Below, one piece after another: positions 33,752-42,951 of a DNA stretch of 64,000 nucleotides. The position numbers were made by a program, and so were the translations under genes. Position 1 is the stretch's first letter. The number at the start of each line of letters is the position of its first letter. Location of the stretch: NCBI RefSeq assembly GCF_900112355.1, contig NZ_FOLM01000007.1:124001-188000 (forward strand). Direction: 5' to 3'. The notes beneath the pieces were generated by a model. That model ran no database searches. It was not told where the DNA came from and saw only the letters and a list, made by a program, of their open reading frames with translations. The DNA comes from Streptomyces aidingensis. Its GTDB lineage: Bacteria; Actinomycetota; Actinomycetes; Streptomycetales; Streptomycetaceae.

Positions 33752-34317
33752 GCCGGGAACACCCCGCCGTCGATCTCCTGGACCGGGACCGGGGACAGCG
33801 GCGCGCCGGCCGGGCCGGACACCGGGGAGCCGGTGCCGGCGTCGAAGGCGCTGCCGTGGCACGGGCAGTTGATGGTCCCGCCCGAGACCGAGTCCACCAG
33901 GCACCCGGCGTGGGTGCAGACGGCGGAGAACGCCCGGACGGTGCCGGAGGCGTCCCGGGTCACCACGATCTCCCGGTCGGCCAGCACCACGCCGCCGCCG
34001 CCCGGCACCTGGTCGGAGGAGACCAGCGGATCGCCCTGCGGCGCCGCACCGTCCCCGCCGCCGCTGCCGCTGCCGCTGCCGCCAGGGGAGTCTTCGGCGG
34101 AGTCTCCGGGGGCCTTGCCCCCGGGTGCGGTGCCGGAATCCGGTCCGGCGCCGCCCGGCGGATCCTCCGACGGTATGTAGCAGGAGGTGAGCAGGACGGC
34201 GCCGGCCGTGGCCCCGCCCGCGGCCAGCAGGCCGCCGAGCATCCGGCGGCGCACCGGCCCGGCCGCGGCCTCCCCCGCCCGCCGCGCGTCCCGCGGGCTG
34301 CTTTCTTCTGTGGTCAT
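33748..34317 (-). CDS. Tat-exported Rieske [2Fe-2S] protein
   Basis: 189 residues. Twin-arginine signal (VRRRMLGGLLAAGGATAGAVLLTSC) ending in a Cys that could be lipidated, then a Gly/Ser-rich linker, then a Rieske domain with cluster ligands CTHAGC and CPCHGS separated by the usual spacing. Suggests a one-electron carrier on the outer face of the membrane. Middle gene of three: preceded by a DUF6529 membrane protein, followed by a COG4315 protein with a four-base overlap. Confidence 0.92.
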   Translation of the reverse strand: MTTEESSPRDARRAGEAAAGPVRRRMLGGLLAAGGATAGAVLLTSCYIPSEDPPGGAGPDSGTAPGGKAPGDSAEDSPGGSGSGSGGGDGAAPQGDPLVSSDQVPGGGGVVLADREIVVTRDASGTVRAFSAVCTHAGCLVDSVSGGTINCPCHGSAFDAGTGSPVSGPAGAPLSPVPVQEIDGGVFPA

Positions 34318-34441
34318 GATGACGGCTTCCTCTCAGGACGGACCCCGGCCGGGGTCATGCGGTGTGCGCTCGCGTTCCGGGGACCCCCGGTCCCCTCCCC
34401 TCCCCGCGCCGCGAGCCGGCGCCCGCCGGGAGCGGACCCGG

Positions 34442-35020
34442 TCACCGCAGCGGTACGCCGGACTGGCCGAAGTACCACAGGGACGAGGTGGCCCAGGCGG
34501 TCATCAGGGCGGCGAAGAGCAGCCCTCCGGCGACGGGCAGCGTCCACCCGGGCAGCCTGCGCACCCGCAGCGCGAGCATCTTGGTGGTGAAGGCGCCGTA
34601 GCAGGCGCACCCGGCCACCGAGTGCACCGCGGTGCGGGTGTCGAAGGTGCTGAATCCCATGCTCCACAGGCAGTGGTAGGCGGCGGGCAGGCTGAGCAGG
34701 AAGGCGGCGGTGCCGCTCCAGCGGTGTGCCGGTCCCAGCCAGGCCGGCGGGTCGCCCGCGCCCGGCAGCCGCCGCCACATCCAGGCCGCGGAGAACACCT
34801 GGAACAGGGCCGGCCCGGCCGCCGCCGTGGCCAGCCAGACCTTCATGGTCAGCATGGAGCGGAAGCCCACCACCAGCGCCAGTGGCCGCCCGGTCGGGGT
34901 GTGCGTGGCTCCGTACGCGCCCAGCGCGACCGCTACCAGCGCGCCGGACAGCGTGATCGCCAGCAACGGCATGATGCCGCGGGCCGGTGCGGCGTGTTCC
35001 GCTCTCGTGGTGGTGGACAT
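34442..35020 (-). CDS. DUF6529 family membrane protein
   Basis: 192 residues with five hydrophobic helices (MPLLAITLSGALVAVALGAYGATH; MLTMKVWLATAAAGPALFQVF; RWSGTAAFLLSLPAAYHCLW; VHSVAGCACYGAFTTKMLAL; VAGGLLFAALMTAWATSSLWYF). Histidines in helices 3 and 4 are placed like cytochrome b561-type heme ligands, so it may be a membrane heme protein (inference). First gene of the redox operon with the Rieske and COG4315 proteins. Confidence 0.8.
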   Translation of the reverse strand: MSTTTRAEHAAPARGIMPLLAITLSGALVAVALGAYGATHTPTGRPLALVVGFRSMLTMKVWLATAAAGPALFQVFSAAWMWRRLPGAGDPPAWLGPAHRWSGTAAFLLSLPAAYHCLWSMGFSTFDTRTAVHSVAGCACYGAFTTKMLALRVRRLPGWTLPVAGGLLFAALMTAWATSSLWYFGQSGVPLR

Positions 35021-35099
35021 GGTGCCGCTCCCCCGGTTGTTCGCTCACCGCGCCGTCGCGCGGGTTCACCGGGCTTCACGGAGGGGGCGGCCGTGCGGT

Positions 35100-36131
35100 T
35101 CACCGGGGACGGGAAGAAATCCGCGGGAGGCGGAACCGTGCGGCGTGCGGCCGGCCGGACGCGGCGGTCCCGGCCCGTGCCGCGGGGGTGGAGCGCAGGG
35201 CGATGTCGCGGTGGGCGCGGCGGGCCATGGCGCGCACCACGGCCGGGTGCAGGCGGCGGACCACGGCCCAGTAGAGACGTCCCCGCCGGTTGTGGATCGC
35301 GGTGACCGTGGTGAAGGTGACCGCCCTGCCGGTGGTCAGCACGGAGAGGCGGAAGTCGAGGTGGCCGGCGTCCAGCCCGAGCAGCAGTTCGTGTTCCGTC
35401 CGGCCGGTCTCCGGGAATCCGCCCCGGGCCGGGCCGGGCCGGATTCCGATCAGGCCGACCAGCGCCTGCCGCAGCAGCAGCAGGGCCCGGACGGCGACCG
35501 GCGGGCGGGCGAAGGCGGCGGCCCAGGTGTCCGGGTCACCGGGCATGGCGGGGTGGAGCCGCACCTGCCAGGCGTCGGCGAAGTCCACGCGGTGCAGGGC
35601 GCGGCGGGCGAGCCCGGCTTCGGGCGGCGGGGCGGGCACCGCGCGCGGGCGTTCCCAGAGCACCCGGTTGAGCAGCCGTACCCAGGAGGTCCAGCGGACC
35701 GGGCGGCCGACGGTGTCCCCGGCGGCCCGCTGGAGGTTGTCCAGCACCTCCTCGACCACCGCGTCATGCATCCAGCGCACCGCCAGCGGCCAGGTCAGGA
35801 GTTCCGGCCCGGTGGTCCCGATGACCATGTCGTGCCGCACCCGGCAGCGGTCCGGCCCCAGCGGTTCGACGGCGAGCTCGTGAAAGCCGCCGCCGGGCGG
35901 CGGAAAGCGGAACCGGATGCGCACGCCGGGTTCGTACTCCTCCACGGTGTAGCGGATGGGGCCGTGGCCGCCCTCGGCGCCGACGCCCAGCGGGCGGTCG
36001 AAGCGCATGGCGGGCCAGGCGGGGGCGGGCCAGACGGGGTCGTCGTCGGAGGCCAGCCGGTCGAGCAGGGCGCCGACCCGTTCCGCGGGGGCGTTGATGA
36101 GGCGTTCGTGAACATTGCGGACTTTTCGCAC
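35100..36131 (-). CDS. SRPBCC/DUF2867-type protein
   Basis: 343 residues from GTG 36131, which has GGGGAGG with 6-base spacing; the longer open frame crosses the tetR promoter and is rejected. The first half reads as an SRPBCC (START-like) hydrophobic-ligand domain (HERLINAPAERVGALLDRLAS ... YTVEEYEPGVRIRFRFPPPGGGFHEL), the second half as a DUF2867-like domain (FTTVTAIHNRRGRLYWAVVRRLHPAVVRAMARRA). Divergent from a TetR regulator across a long operator, so probably its target. Ligand unknown. Confidence 0.78.
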   Translation of the reverse strand: MRKVRNVHERLINAPAERVGALLDRLASDDDPVWPAPAWPAMRFDRPLGVGAEGGHGPIRYTVEEYEPGVRIRFRFPPPGGGFHELAVEPLGPDRCRVRHDMVIGTTGPELLTWPLAVRWMHDAVVEEVLDNLQRAAGDTVGRPVRWTSWVRLLNRVLWERPRAVPAPPPEAGLARRALHRVDFADAWQVRLHPAMPGDPDTWAAAFARPPVAVRALLLLRQALVGLIGIRPGPARGGFPETGRTEHELLLGLDAGHLDFRLSVLTTGRAVTFTTVTAIHNRRGRLYWAVVRRLHPAVVRAMARRAHRDIALRSTPAARAGTAASGRPHAARFRLPRISSRPR

Positions 36132-36181
36132 TGGATCCTCCCCATATGCGCACCGGCCGGGCAGCCCTGCCGCGACTTCCA

Positions 36182-36216
36182 TACGCTGCCGTACGGTTTT
36201 TCCATACGGTAGCGTA
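36182..36216. promoter_or_regulatory. 15+15 bp TetR operator
   Basis: TACGCTGCCGTACGG (36182-36196), TTTTT spacer, CCATACGGTAGCGTA (36202-36216): 13 of 15 positions pair. Each arm also contains its own small palindrome (CCGTACGG, CCATACGG), so two dimers could bind. It ends 5 bases before the tetR ATG and lies about 50 bp from the divergent gene. Confidence 0.75.
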
Positions 36217-36221
36217 GGGTC

Positions 36222-36821
36222 ATGGCCGATCGGAAGCGCCCCCGCACCTCCCGGCTGTCGGCCCGGGACTGGGCGGACGCCGCCCTCGACGCGATCCGGG
36301 ACGGCGGTCTCGCCGCGGTCGCCGTGGAGCCGCTGGCCGCGCGGCTGGGCACCACCAAGGGCAGCTTCTACTGGCACTTCTCCGGCCGGGACGCCCTGGT
36401 GACGGCGGCGCTGGAGCGGTGGGAGGAGCGGGAGACCGAGGCCGTGATCTTGGAGATCGGGGAGGCCGGCACGCCCGGGGAGCGGCTGCGGCGGCTTTTC
36501 CGGATCACCACGGCCGCGGCGGCGCGGGAGTCCGGCCCCATCGAACTCGCGCTGCTCGCCGACGCGGGCCACCCGGCCGTGGCCGCCGCGGTGCGCCGGG
36601 TGACCGGCCGGCGGATCGCCTACCTCGTCGACCTGTTCGCCGAGCACGGCTGCCCGCCCGCCGAGGCCCGGCAGCGGGCGCTCCTGGCCTACACCGGCTA
36701 TCTGGGCCACGCCCAGCTCGCCCGCTCCGTCCCCGGCGCACTCCCCCGGGACGAGGAGGCCGCGGACTATGTGGAGTCGGTGCTCCGGGCGCTGCTGAGC
36801 GGCGGGCGGCGGGAGCCGTGA
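36222..36821 (+). CDS. TetR family transcriptional regulator
   Basis: 199 residues. N-terminal HTH (WADAALDAIRDGGLAAVAVEPLAARLGTTKGSFYWHFSGRDALVTAALERWEE) and an all-helical C-terminal ligand-binding domain. The ATG lies directly after the operator at 36182-36216, indicating autorepression. The divergent SRPBCC gene shares the operator. The inducer is unknown; hydrophobic ligands are typical for this pairing. Confidence 0.92.
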   Translation: MADRKRPRTSRLSARDWADAALDAIRDGGLAAVAVEPLAARLGTTKGSFYWHFSGRDALVTAALERWEERETEAVILEIGEAGTPGERLRRLFRITTAAAARESGPIELALLADAGHPAVAAAVRRVTGRRIAYLVDLFAEHGCPPAEARQRALLAYTGYLGHAQLARSVPGALPRDEEAADYVESVLRALLSGGRREP

Positions 36822-36848
36822 GCGGGCGGCGGCGCCGGTTTCCGCGGC

Positions 36849-37340
36849 TCAGCCGCCGGAGCCGGCCGCCGTGCCGTAGGTGTCGGCCAGGGCACGCAGC
36901 GCGCGGGCGTCGGCCAGGGCGCGGCGGCTGTCCACGCCGGGCTGGATGGCCATCACCGCCAGGGTGGTGCCGTCGTGCAGGTCCAGCGAGACCCACGGGT
37001 CGCCGGGCCGCAGGCTCACCTTGAGGATCTGCGCCCAGGCCAGGTGCCGGCGGGTGGTCAGATTGACCACGGTGAGCCCGTCCCGGTCGGCGACCGCCCT
37101 GGGCCGGGCGAGCAGCATCAGCACCGCCCACACCAGCAGCCCGCTGACCACGAAGGCGATCCGGTCGCCGGACCCCCAGGGAGCGCCGCCGCTGCCGGGC
37201 AGGGTCACCGCGACCGCGGTGAGCGCGGTGAACACCGCCGCGCCCAGCACCATCAGCACGATGCGGGTGCGGGTCGGCCGGAAGGTGACCGGGAGCGGCG
37301 GAAGCCCCTCGGGCTCGGCACGGCCGTCGGACGCCGGCAT
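36849..37340 (-). CDS. PH-domain membrane protein
   Basis: 163 residues. Two membrane helices (RIVLMVLGAAVFTALTAVAVTL and IAFVVSGLLVWAVLMLLARP) followed by a bacterial PH-like domain (ADRDGLTVVNLTTRRHLAWAQILKVSLRPGDPWVSLDLHDGTTLAVMAIQ). It is the last gene of the rib-his operon, 26 bp after hisG. This linkage is, as I recall, conserved in Streptomyces; function unknown. Confidence 0.85.
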   Translation of the reverse strand: MPASDGRAEPEGLPPLPVTFRPTRTRIVLMVLGAAVFTALTAVAVTLPGSGGAPWGSGDRIAFVVSGLLVWAVLMLLARPRAVADRDGLTVVNLTTRRHLAWAQILKVSLRPGDPWVSLDLHDGTTLAVMAIQPGVDSRRALADARALRALADTYGTAAGSGG

Positions 37341-37366
37341 GGGATCGCTCCTCCTGGCCGGCCGGC

Positions 37367-38215
37367 TCAGATCCGGCAGGCGTGGATGGTGGTGGTGAGG
37401 ATGGCGCGGGCGCCCAGGTCGTAGAGGTCGTCCATGATCCGCTGGGCGTCCTCGGTGGGCACCATGGAGCGGACCGCGACCCAGCCGCGGTCGTGCAGCG
37501 GGGAGACGGTGGGCGACTCAAGGCCGGGAGTGAGGGCCACCGCGCGCTCGACCGCCTCGGCCCGGATGTCGTAGTCCATCATCACGTACCGGCGGGCCAC
37601 CAGCACACCCTGCATGCGGCGCAGGAACTGGCGCACCTTGGGGTCGTCCCCCGGGGCGTCGTGGCGGCGGATGACCACCGCCTCGGAGCGCAGGATGGGC
37701 TCCCCGATGATCTCCAGCCCCGCCTGGCGCAGGGTGGTGCCGGTCTCCACCACATCGGCGATCACCTCGGCGACGCCGAGCTGGATGGCGGTCTCCACCG
37801 CGCCGTCCAGACTGACCACGGAGGCGTTGACGCCGTGGTCGGCCAGGTGCTTGCCGACCACTCCGGCGAAGGAGGTGGCCACGGTCAGACCGCTGAACCC
37901 GGAGACGTCCCGCACCCCGTCCGGCCGGGTGGCGTAGCGCAGGGTGGAGGCGCCGAAGCCCAGCTGCATGATCTCCTCGGCCTCGGAGCCGGAGTCCAGC
38001 AGCAGATCACGGCCGGTGATCCCGATGTCCAGCTTTCCCGAGCCGACATAGACCGCGATGTCCCGGGGACGGAGAAAGAAGAACTCCACCTGGTTGTCGC
38101 TGTCCATCAGCACCAGTTCGCGGCGGTCCTTGCGCTGCCGGTAGCCGGCCTCCTGGAGCATCGCCGACGCCGGCTCGGCGAGAGCGCCTTTGTTGGGGAC
38201 AGCGATGCGCAGCAT
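37367..38215 (-). CDS. hisG: ATP phosphoribosyltransferase
   Basis: 282 residues, the long form of HisG. First step of histidine synthesis: condenses ATP with PRPP. Conserved parts: MLRIAVPNKGALAEPA, FLRPRDIAVYVGSGKLDIGITGRD, the PRPP loop ADVVETGTTLRQAGLEI, and the C-terminal ACT-like regulatory domain responsible for histidine inhibition. The ATG at 38215 is preferred over an upstream in-frame start because the family begins there. Follows hisE in one operon. Confidence 0.96.
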   Translation of the reverse strand: MLRIAVPNKGALAEPASAMLQEAGYRQRKDRRELVLMDSDNQVEFFFLRPRDIAVYVGSGKLDIGITGRDLLLDSGSEAEEIMQLGFGASTLRYATRPDGVRDVSGFSGLTVATSFAGVVGKHLADHGVNASVVSLDGAVETAIQLGVAEVIADVVETGTTLRQAGLEIIGEPILRSEAVVIRRHDAPGDDPKVRQFLRRMQGVLVARRYVMMDYDIRAEAVERAVALTPGLESPTVSPLHDRGWVAVRSMVPTEDAQRIMDDLYDLGARAILTTTIHACRI

Positions 38216-38335
38216 GAGGGGAGGTTCCTTACTTCCGGGGTGCCGACGGGGTGCGAAGCGGACGGGGACTGAGGGGAGACGGCTCACGGCCCGGCGGCCG
38301 GCCCGGCGGGGACCGGCCGGCCGCTCCCGGCGGGC

Positions 38336-38608
38336 TCACAGATGGGCGTAGACGTCTTCCAGTGTGATGCCGCGGGCCACCATCATCACCTGGAGGTGGT
38401 AGAGGAGCTGGGAGATCTCCTCGGCGGTGCGGCCGGCATCCTCGTGTTCGGCCGCCATCCAGACCTCGGCGGCCTCCTCCACGACCTTCTTGCCGATGGT
38501 ATGGACACCGGCGGCGACCAGTTCCGCGGTGCGGGAGGTGGCGGGGTCGCCGGTGGCTGCCTTCTGCTGGAGCTCGGCGTAGAGCTCCTCGAATGTCTTG
38601 AGCGCCAT
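38336..38608 (-). CDS. hisE: phosphoribosyl-ATP pyrophosphatase
   Basis: 90 residues. All-alpha NTP-PPase fold hydrolysing PR-ATP to PR-AMP, the second histidine step. Motifs: [27 protein letters not shown], then the metal-binding [18 protein letters not shown] and [17 protein letters not shown]. Normal length for stand-alone actinobacterial HisE. Between ribH and hisG. Confidence 0.96.
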   Translation of the reverse strand: MALKTFEELYAELQQKAATGDPATSRTAELVAAGVHTIGKKVVEEAAEVWMAAEHEDAGRTAEEISQLLYHLQVMMVARGITLEDVYAHL

Positions 38609-38648
38609 GGTGTGCCAAGCCTACGGGGTGACGGCGGGCGGTCCGCGC

Positions 38649-39134
38649 TCAGTTCCGGGGTTCGGACAGTCCGCGCAGCGCCGCGGCGGTGGCCACGGCG
38701 GCGGTGGCGGCCTCGTGCCCCTTGTCCTCCACGGAGCCGGGCAGCCCGGCGCGGTCCAGGGCCTGCTGCTCGGTGTCGCAGGTGAGCACGCCGAAGCCGA
38801 CCGGCACGCCGCTGTCCACGGCGAGGCGGGTGAGGCCCTCGGTGACGCCCTGGCACACGTAGTCGAAGTGCGGGGTGCCGCCGCGGATGACGACGCCGAG
38901 CGCCACCACGGCGTCGTAGCCGAGGGCGGCCAGGCGGCGGGCGGCCACCGGCAGTTCGAAGCTGCCGGGCACCCGGACCAGCAGCGGGTCCTCGATGCCG
39001 CAGTCCGCCAGGGCGCGCCGGGCACCGTCGACGAGCCCGTCCATCACCGTGGTGTGCCACTGCGCGGCGACGATCGCCACCCGCAGGTCCTTGGCTCCGG
39101 TGATGGTCAGTTCGGGTGCGCCCTTGCCGCTCAC
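38649..39134 (-). CDS. ribH: 6,7-dimethyl-8-ribityllumazine synthase
   Basis: 161 residues. Condenses the ribityl pyrimidine with 3,4-dihydroxybutanone phosphate. Family signatures: [44 protein letters not shown] and [16 protein letters not shown]. It forms icosahedral or pentameric shells. Follows ribBA with a 100-bp gap and precedes hisE, in a combined riboflavin-histidine operon. Confidence 0.97.
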   Translation of the reverse strand: MSGKGAPELTITGAKDLRVAIVAAQWHTTVMDGLVDGARRALADCGIEDPLLVRVPGSFELPVAARRLAALGYDAVVALGVVIRGGTPHFDYVCQGVTEGLTRLAVDSGVPVGFGVLTCDTEQQALDRAGLPGSVEDKGHEAATAAVATAAALRGLSEPRN

Positions 39135-39234
39135 GGTGTTCTCTCCTCGGGATGCGTACTGTCGGGTGGTCGGGTGGTCGGGTGCGGGTGGTCGTGCGGG
39201 GGGCCGGTACGGGGCGGTCCGGGCGGCGGCGGGG

Positions 39235-40605
39235 TCACTGGCCGCAGGCGGAGACCGGCTCGGGGTCCAGCCAGGGCAGTTCGTGGCCCATCCGGTCCCG
39301 CTTGGTGCGCAGGTAGCGCAGATTGTGCTCGCCGGCCGGGGCGGGCATGGGCTCGCGGCTGAGCACCCGCAGCCCGTGCCGGCGCAGGGCCCGGCTCTTG
39401 TCGGGATTGTTGGTCAGCAGCCGGACCGAGCGCACGCCCAGATCGGCCAGGATGCGGGCGGCGGCGGCGTAATCGCGGGCGTCGGCGGGCAGGCCCAGTT
39501 CCAGATTGGCGTCCAGGGTGTCCCGGCCGAGTTCCTGGAGCTGGTAGGCGCGCAGCTTGGGCAGCAGCCCGATGCCGCGGCCCTCGTGGCCGCGCAGATA
39601 GAGCAGGGCGCCGCGGCCCTCGGCGGCGATGCGGTCCATGGCGGCCCGCAGCTGGGGCCCGCAGTCGCAGCGCAGCGAGCCCAGCACATCGCCGGTGAGG
39701 CATTCGGAGTGCACCCGGACCAGCAGGTCCTCGCCGTCGCCGAGGTCGCCGGCGACCAGGGCGATGTGCTCGACCCCGTCCGGGGCCCGGTAGCCGTGGG
39801 CGCGGAAGGCGCCGTGCACGGTGGGCAGCGCGGTCTCGGCCTCGCGGCGCACCGCGGGCCGGGCGTCCGGGACGGCGGGAGCCGGAGCCTCCCCCGCCCG
39901 CGTCCCCGCGCCGGCGGCCCGGCGGGCGGCGCGGTGGGCGGCGCGGTGGGCGATGAGGTCCTCGATGGAGATGATGGCCAGCCCGTGCCGGCGGGCGAAC
40001 GGGATCAGCTCGGGCAGCCGGAGCATGGTGCCGTCCGGACCGGCGATCTCCACGATGGCGGCGGCCGGGCGCAGTCCGGCCAGCCGGGCCAGGTCGACCC
40101 CGGCCTCGGTGTGGCCGTTGCGGGTGAGCACCCCGCCCTCCCGGGCGCGCAGCGGGAAGACGTGGCCGGGCCGGGCGAAGTCGCCGGGCACCGCGGCCGG
40201 GTCGGCGAGCAGCCGGATGGTGGCGGCCCGGTCGGCGGCGGAGATACCGGTGGACACGCCGTGCGCGGCGGTGGCGTCCACCGAGACGGTGAAGGCGGTG
40301 CGCATGGACTCGGTGTTGTCGTCCACCATCTGCGGCAGGTCCAGCCGGTCCAGGTCGGCCGCCGCCATCGGCACGCAGATCAGGCCGCGGCACTCGGACA
40401 TCATGAAGGCCACCGTCTCGGCGGTGATCTTCTCCGCGGCGACGATCAGGTCGCCCTCGTTCTCGCGGTCGGCGTCGTCGACCACCACCACCGGGCGTCC
40501 GGCGGCGAAGTCGGCCACGGCCCGCTCCACGGGGTCCAGCACGGGATCCGGTTCCGCGCCGGGGGCGGAGTCGATGGCGGCGGGGGCGGCGGGTGTGACG
40601 GTCAT
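39235..40605 (-). CDS. ribBA: bifunctional DHBP synthase / GTP cyclohydrolase II
   Basis: 456 residues. N-terminal RibB domain ([60 protein letters not shown]) and C-terminal RibA domain with the zinc cysteines [15 protein letters not shown], the HEGRGIGL loop and [11 protein letters not shown]. It provides both precursors of riboflavin, from ribulose 5-phosphate and GTP. An Ala/Arg-rich linker (about 30 residues) joins the two. ATG with a GGAAGGA site; the start overlaps the end of the upstream ribM remnant frame by four bases. Confidence 0.96.
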   Translation of the reverse strand: MTVTPAAPAAIDSAPGAEPDPVLDPVERAVADFAAGRPVVVVDDADRENEGDLIVAAEKITAETVAFMMSECRGLICVPMAAADLDRLDLPQMVDDNTESMRTAFTVSVDATAAHGVSTGISAADRAATIRLLADPAAVPGDFARPGHVFPLRAREGGVLTRNGHTEAGVDLARLAGLRPAAAIVEIAGPDGTMLRLPELIPFARRHGLAIISIEDLIAHRAAHRAARRAAGAGTRAGEAPAPAVPDARPAVRREAETALPTVHGAFRAHGYRAPDGVEHIALVAGDLGDGEDLLVRVHSECLTGDVLGSLRCDCGPQLRAAMDRIAAEGRGALLYLRGHEGRGIGLLPKLRAYQLQELGRDTLDANLELGLPADARDYAAAARILADLGVRSVRLLTNNPDKSRALRRHGLRVLSREPMPAPAGEHNLRYLRTKRDRMGHELPWLDPEPVSACGQ

Positions 40606-41039
40606 GCCGGGCTTCCTTCCAGTACGGGCCGCGGCGCTCGGGAGCGCAGCCACCGGTCGCGCAGTCCCCGCAGGGCGAGGACGAGGCAGACGAGAGAGAT
40701 CGGGGCCGGGAAGGCCGCACCGCTGTGGAACGCCGGCGGCACGCCGGCCAGGCCGGCCGGCAGCCGGGCCGCCGGGACTCCACCGGCCCGCGGGCCGGGG
40801 CGGCCGGGATGCCGACGACGACGCAGGCGTCCGGCCAGGGTTTCCAGGACGGTCGGGGCCGGGCGGTGAACACCCCGCCGACGACGAGGGTGCCGCCGGC
40901 CGCACCGGCCGGGTGCCGGCGCGGCGAGGCCGGGCGGACTGCCCGCCGTGCCGGTCCGGGCGACGGGCCGGGCGACAGGCCGGACCGGCACCGCGAAGGC
41001 GGTGGCGCCGCGCCCGCCGAGGACGCCGGAAAGGCTCAC
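40602..41039 (-). pseudogene. ribM: decayed ribM (PnuX-type riboflavin transporter) remnant
   Basis: The slot between ribE and ribBA holds, in Streptomyces rib operons, the transporter gene ribM (about 200 codons or more, from memory). Here only 438 bp remain. One frame stays open throughout (145 codons, GTGA overlap with ribE, ATGA overlap with ribBA). Its last ~35 residues, [19 protein letters not shown] then PVLEGSPA, look like a RibM C-terminus. A RibM-like piece, [15 protein letters not shown], is in a different frame near 40810-40850. Most of the membrane helices are missing. I read it as a frameshifted, internally deleted gene; a new 145-residue protein is the alternative. Confidence 0.6.
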
Positions 41040-41677
41040 CGGACCGGCCCTCCGGGGGCCTCGGCCCCGGCGGCGCCGGGCGCGGCGGCGCCATGGGCGA
41101 GCAGCCGCTCGGTGTACTTGGCGAGCACGTCGACCTCCAGGTTGACCGGCTCGCCGGGACCCTTGGCGCCCAGCGTGGTCAGCGCGAGGGTGGCCGGGAT
41201 CAGGCTGACGGTGAAGAAGTCGTCCCCGGCCTCCACCACGGTCAGGCTCACCCCGTCCACGGTGATCGACCCCTTCTCCACCACATAGCGGGCCAGCGGC
41301 GCGGGCAGCGAGATCCGCACGGTCTCCCAGCGCTCCCCGGGGGTGCGGGCCAGTACGGTGCCGGTGCCGTCGACATGGCCCTGGACCAGATGGCCGCCGA
41401 GCCGTCCGCCGAGCACCATGGGGCGCTCCAGGTTGACCGGGGAGCCGGGGACCAGGGCGCCCAGGCCGGTGCGGTGCAGGGTCTCGGCCATCACATCGGC
41501 GGTGAAGGCCCCGTCGGCGGTGTCCACCACGGTGAGACAGACCCCGTTGACCGCGATGGAGTCGCCGTGCCGGGCGTCCTCGGTGACCAGCGGCCCGTGC
41601 AGGGTGAGCCGGCAGGAGTCGCCGAGCCGCTCGACGGCGGTGACCCGGCCCAGTTCTTCGACGATTCCGGTGAACAC
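41036..41677 (-). CDS. ribE: riboflavin synthase alpha chain
   Basis: 213 residues with two internally repeated lumazine-binding halves: [12 protein letters not shown] ... [14 protein letters not shown] ... [11 protein letters not shown] and [15 protein letters not shown] ... [30 protein letters not shown]. It dismutates two lumazines to riboflavin. GTG start, immediately abutting the ribD stop, with GAGGAGAG inside the end of ribD. Confidence 0.96.
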   Translation of the reverse strand: MFTGIVEELGRVTAVERLGDSCRLTLHGPLVTEDARHGDSIAVNGVCLTVVDTADGAFTADVMAETLHRTGLGALVPGSPVNLERPMVLGGRLGGHLVQGHVDGTGTVLARTPGERWETVRISLPAPLARYVVEKGSITVDGVSLTVVEAGDDFFTVSLIPATLALTTLGAKGPGEPVNLEVDVLAKYTERLLAHGAAAPGAAGAEAPGGPVR

Positions 41678-42802
41678 TCAGCTCTCCTCGGGTGCGGCGG
41701 GGGCGGGGACGGCGGTGATGCGCAGATCGGGCCCGGTGCGGGTGAGGCCGGTGACGGCCAGCCGCAGGGCCCGGGAGACGGTGGTGATGCCCGCGTCGCC
41801 GAGCGCCTGCGGTCCGGCGCCCAGCAGCGCGGGGGCGAGATAGCCGGTGACCCGGTCGATCAGTCCGGCGGCGGCGAAGGCCCCGGCCAGCACCGGGCCG
41901 CCCTCCAGCAGCACGGAGCGGATCTCCCGGCGGTGCAGCTCGGCCAGCAGCGCGGGCAGCGACAGGCCGCGCCCGCCGTCCGCCCGCGGCAGCCGGACCA
42001 CCTCCGCGCCGGGCGTCGCGGTGCGCCCGGCGGGCAGGTCGTCGGCGACGGCGATCAGGGTGGGGGCGGCGCCGTCCAGGATCCGGGCGCCGGGCTTGAC
42101 CACGGCGGCCTCGGTGTCCAGGGCGACGCGCAGCGGCTGGGCGGCGCCGGGGACGCCGCGCACCGCGAGATGCGGGTCGTCGGCGCGCAGCGTGCCGGAG
42201 CCGACCAGCACGGCGTCGCTCTCGGCGCGCAGCCGGTGCACATCGGCGCGGGAGGCGGCGGAGGTGATCCAGCGGCTGGTGCCGTCGGCCGCGGCGGTGC
42301 GGCCGTCCAGGGTGGCGGCGTACTTCCAGTGCACCAGGGGGCGGCCGAGCCGGACGGCGGTGAGCCAGGCGGCGTTGACCGCCTCGGCCTCGGCGCGCAG
42401 CAGGCCGCCGGACACCTCGGCCCCGGCGGCGGCCAGGGTGGCGGCGCCGCCGCGGGCGTCGGCGGTGGGGTCGGGCACGGCGTACACCACCCGGGTGATC
42501 CCGGCGGCCAGCAGTGCCCGGGCGCAGGGGCCGGTGCGGCCGGTGTGGTTGCAGGGTTCCAGGGTGACCACGGCGGTGCCGCCGCGCGCCGCCTCGCCGG
42601 CCTCGGCCAGGGCGTGCACCTCGGCGTGCGGGCCGCCGGCCCGCCGGTGCCAGCCCTCGCCGGCCACCTCGCCGTCCGGGCCGAGGATCACGCAGCCGAC
42701 CACGGGGTTGGGGCGGGTGTGTCCGAGGCCGCGGGCGGCCAGTTCGATGGCCCGGCGCATGGCGGCGGTCTCGCGCTCGCTCACTGCTGCCCGGGGAGCC
42801 AC
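41678..42802 (-). CDS. ribD: bifunctional riboflavin deaminase/reductase
   Basis: 374 residues from GTG 42802, chosen because AGGAGG lies 7 bases upstream; a GTG at 42784 also fits the family start. The N-terminal zinc deaminase domain has PHAEVHAL and TLEPCNHTGRTGPCA. The C-terminal reductase domain contains LVHWKYAATLDGRTAA, SDAVLVGSGTLRADDP and SVLLEGGPVLAGAF. It performs two consecutive steps of riboflavin synthesis. First gene of the operon, under an FMN riboswitch. Confidence 0.95.
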   Translation of the reverse strand: MAPRAAVSERETAAMRRAIELAARGLGHTRPNPVVGCVILGPDGEVAGEGWHRRAGGPHAEVHALAEAGEAARGGTAVVTLEPCNHTGRTGPCARALLAAGITRVVYAVPDPTADARGGAATLAAAGAEVSGGLLRAEAEAVNAAWLTAVRLGRPLVHWKYAATLDGRTAAADGTSRWITSAASRADVHRLRAESDAVLVGSGTLRADDPHLAVRGVPGAAQPLRVALDTEAAVVKPGARILDGAAPTLIAVADDLPAGRTATPGAEVVRLPRADGGRGLSLPALLAELHRREIRSVLLEGGPVLAGAFAAAGLIDRVTGYLAPALLGAGPQALGDAGITTVSRALRLAVTGLTRTGPDLRITAVPAPAAPEES

Positions 42803-42951
42803 TCCGGATCCTCCTGCCTCGTCGGGCAAGGACTCCGGGGCTCGTGAAGATACGGAACACGGCACCGGGCGGCGCCCGCGCCGCGGGCGGCCGGCCCGCG
42901 GAAAGCGGGCGGGCTCCGTCGGGCCGACGGCACACCGGTCCGGCTCCGCCG

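Noticed and set aside
40725..41288. Plus-strand open frames in the ribE-ribBA gap
   Set aside because: Antisense to the rib operon and without recognisable protein sequence; the ribM-like pieces are on the minus strand.
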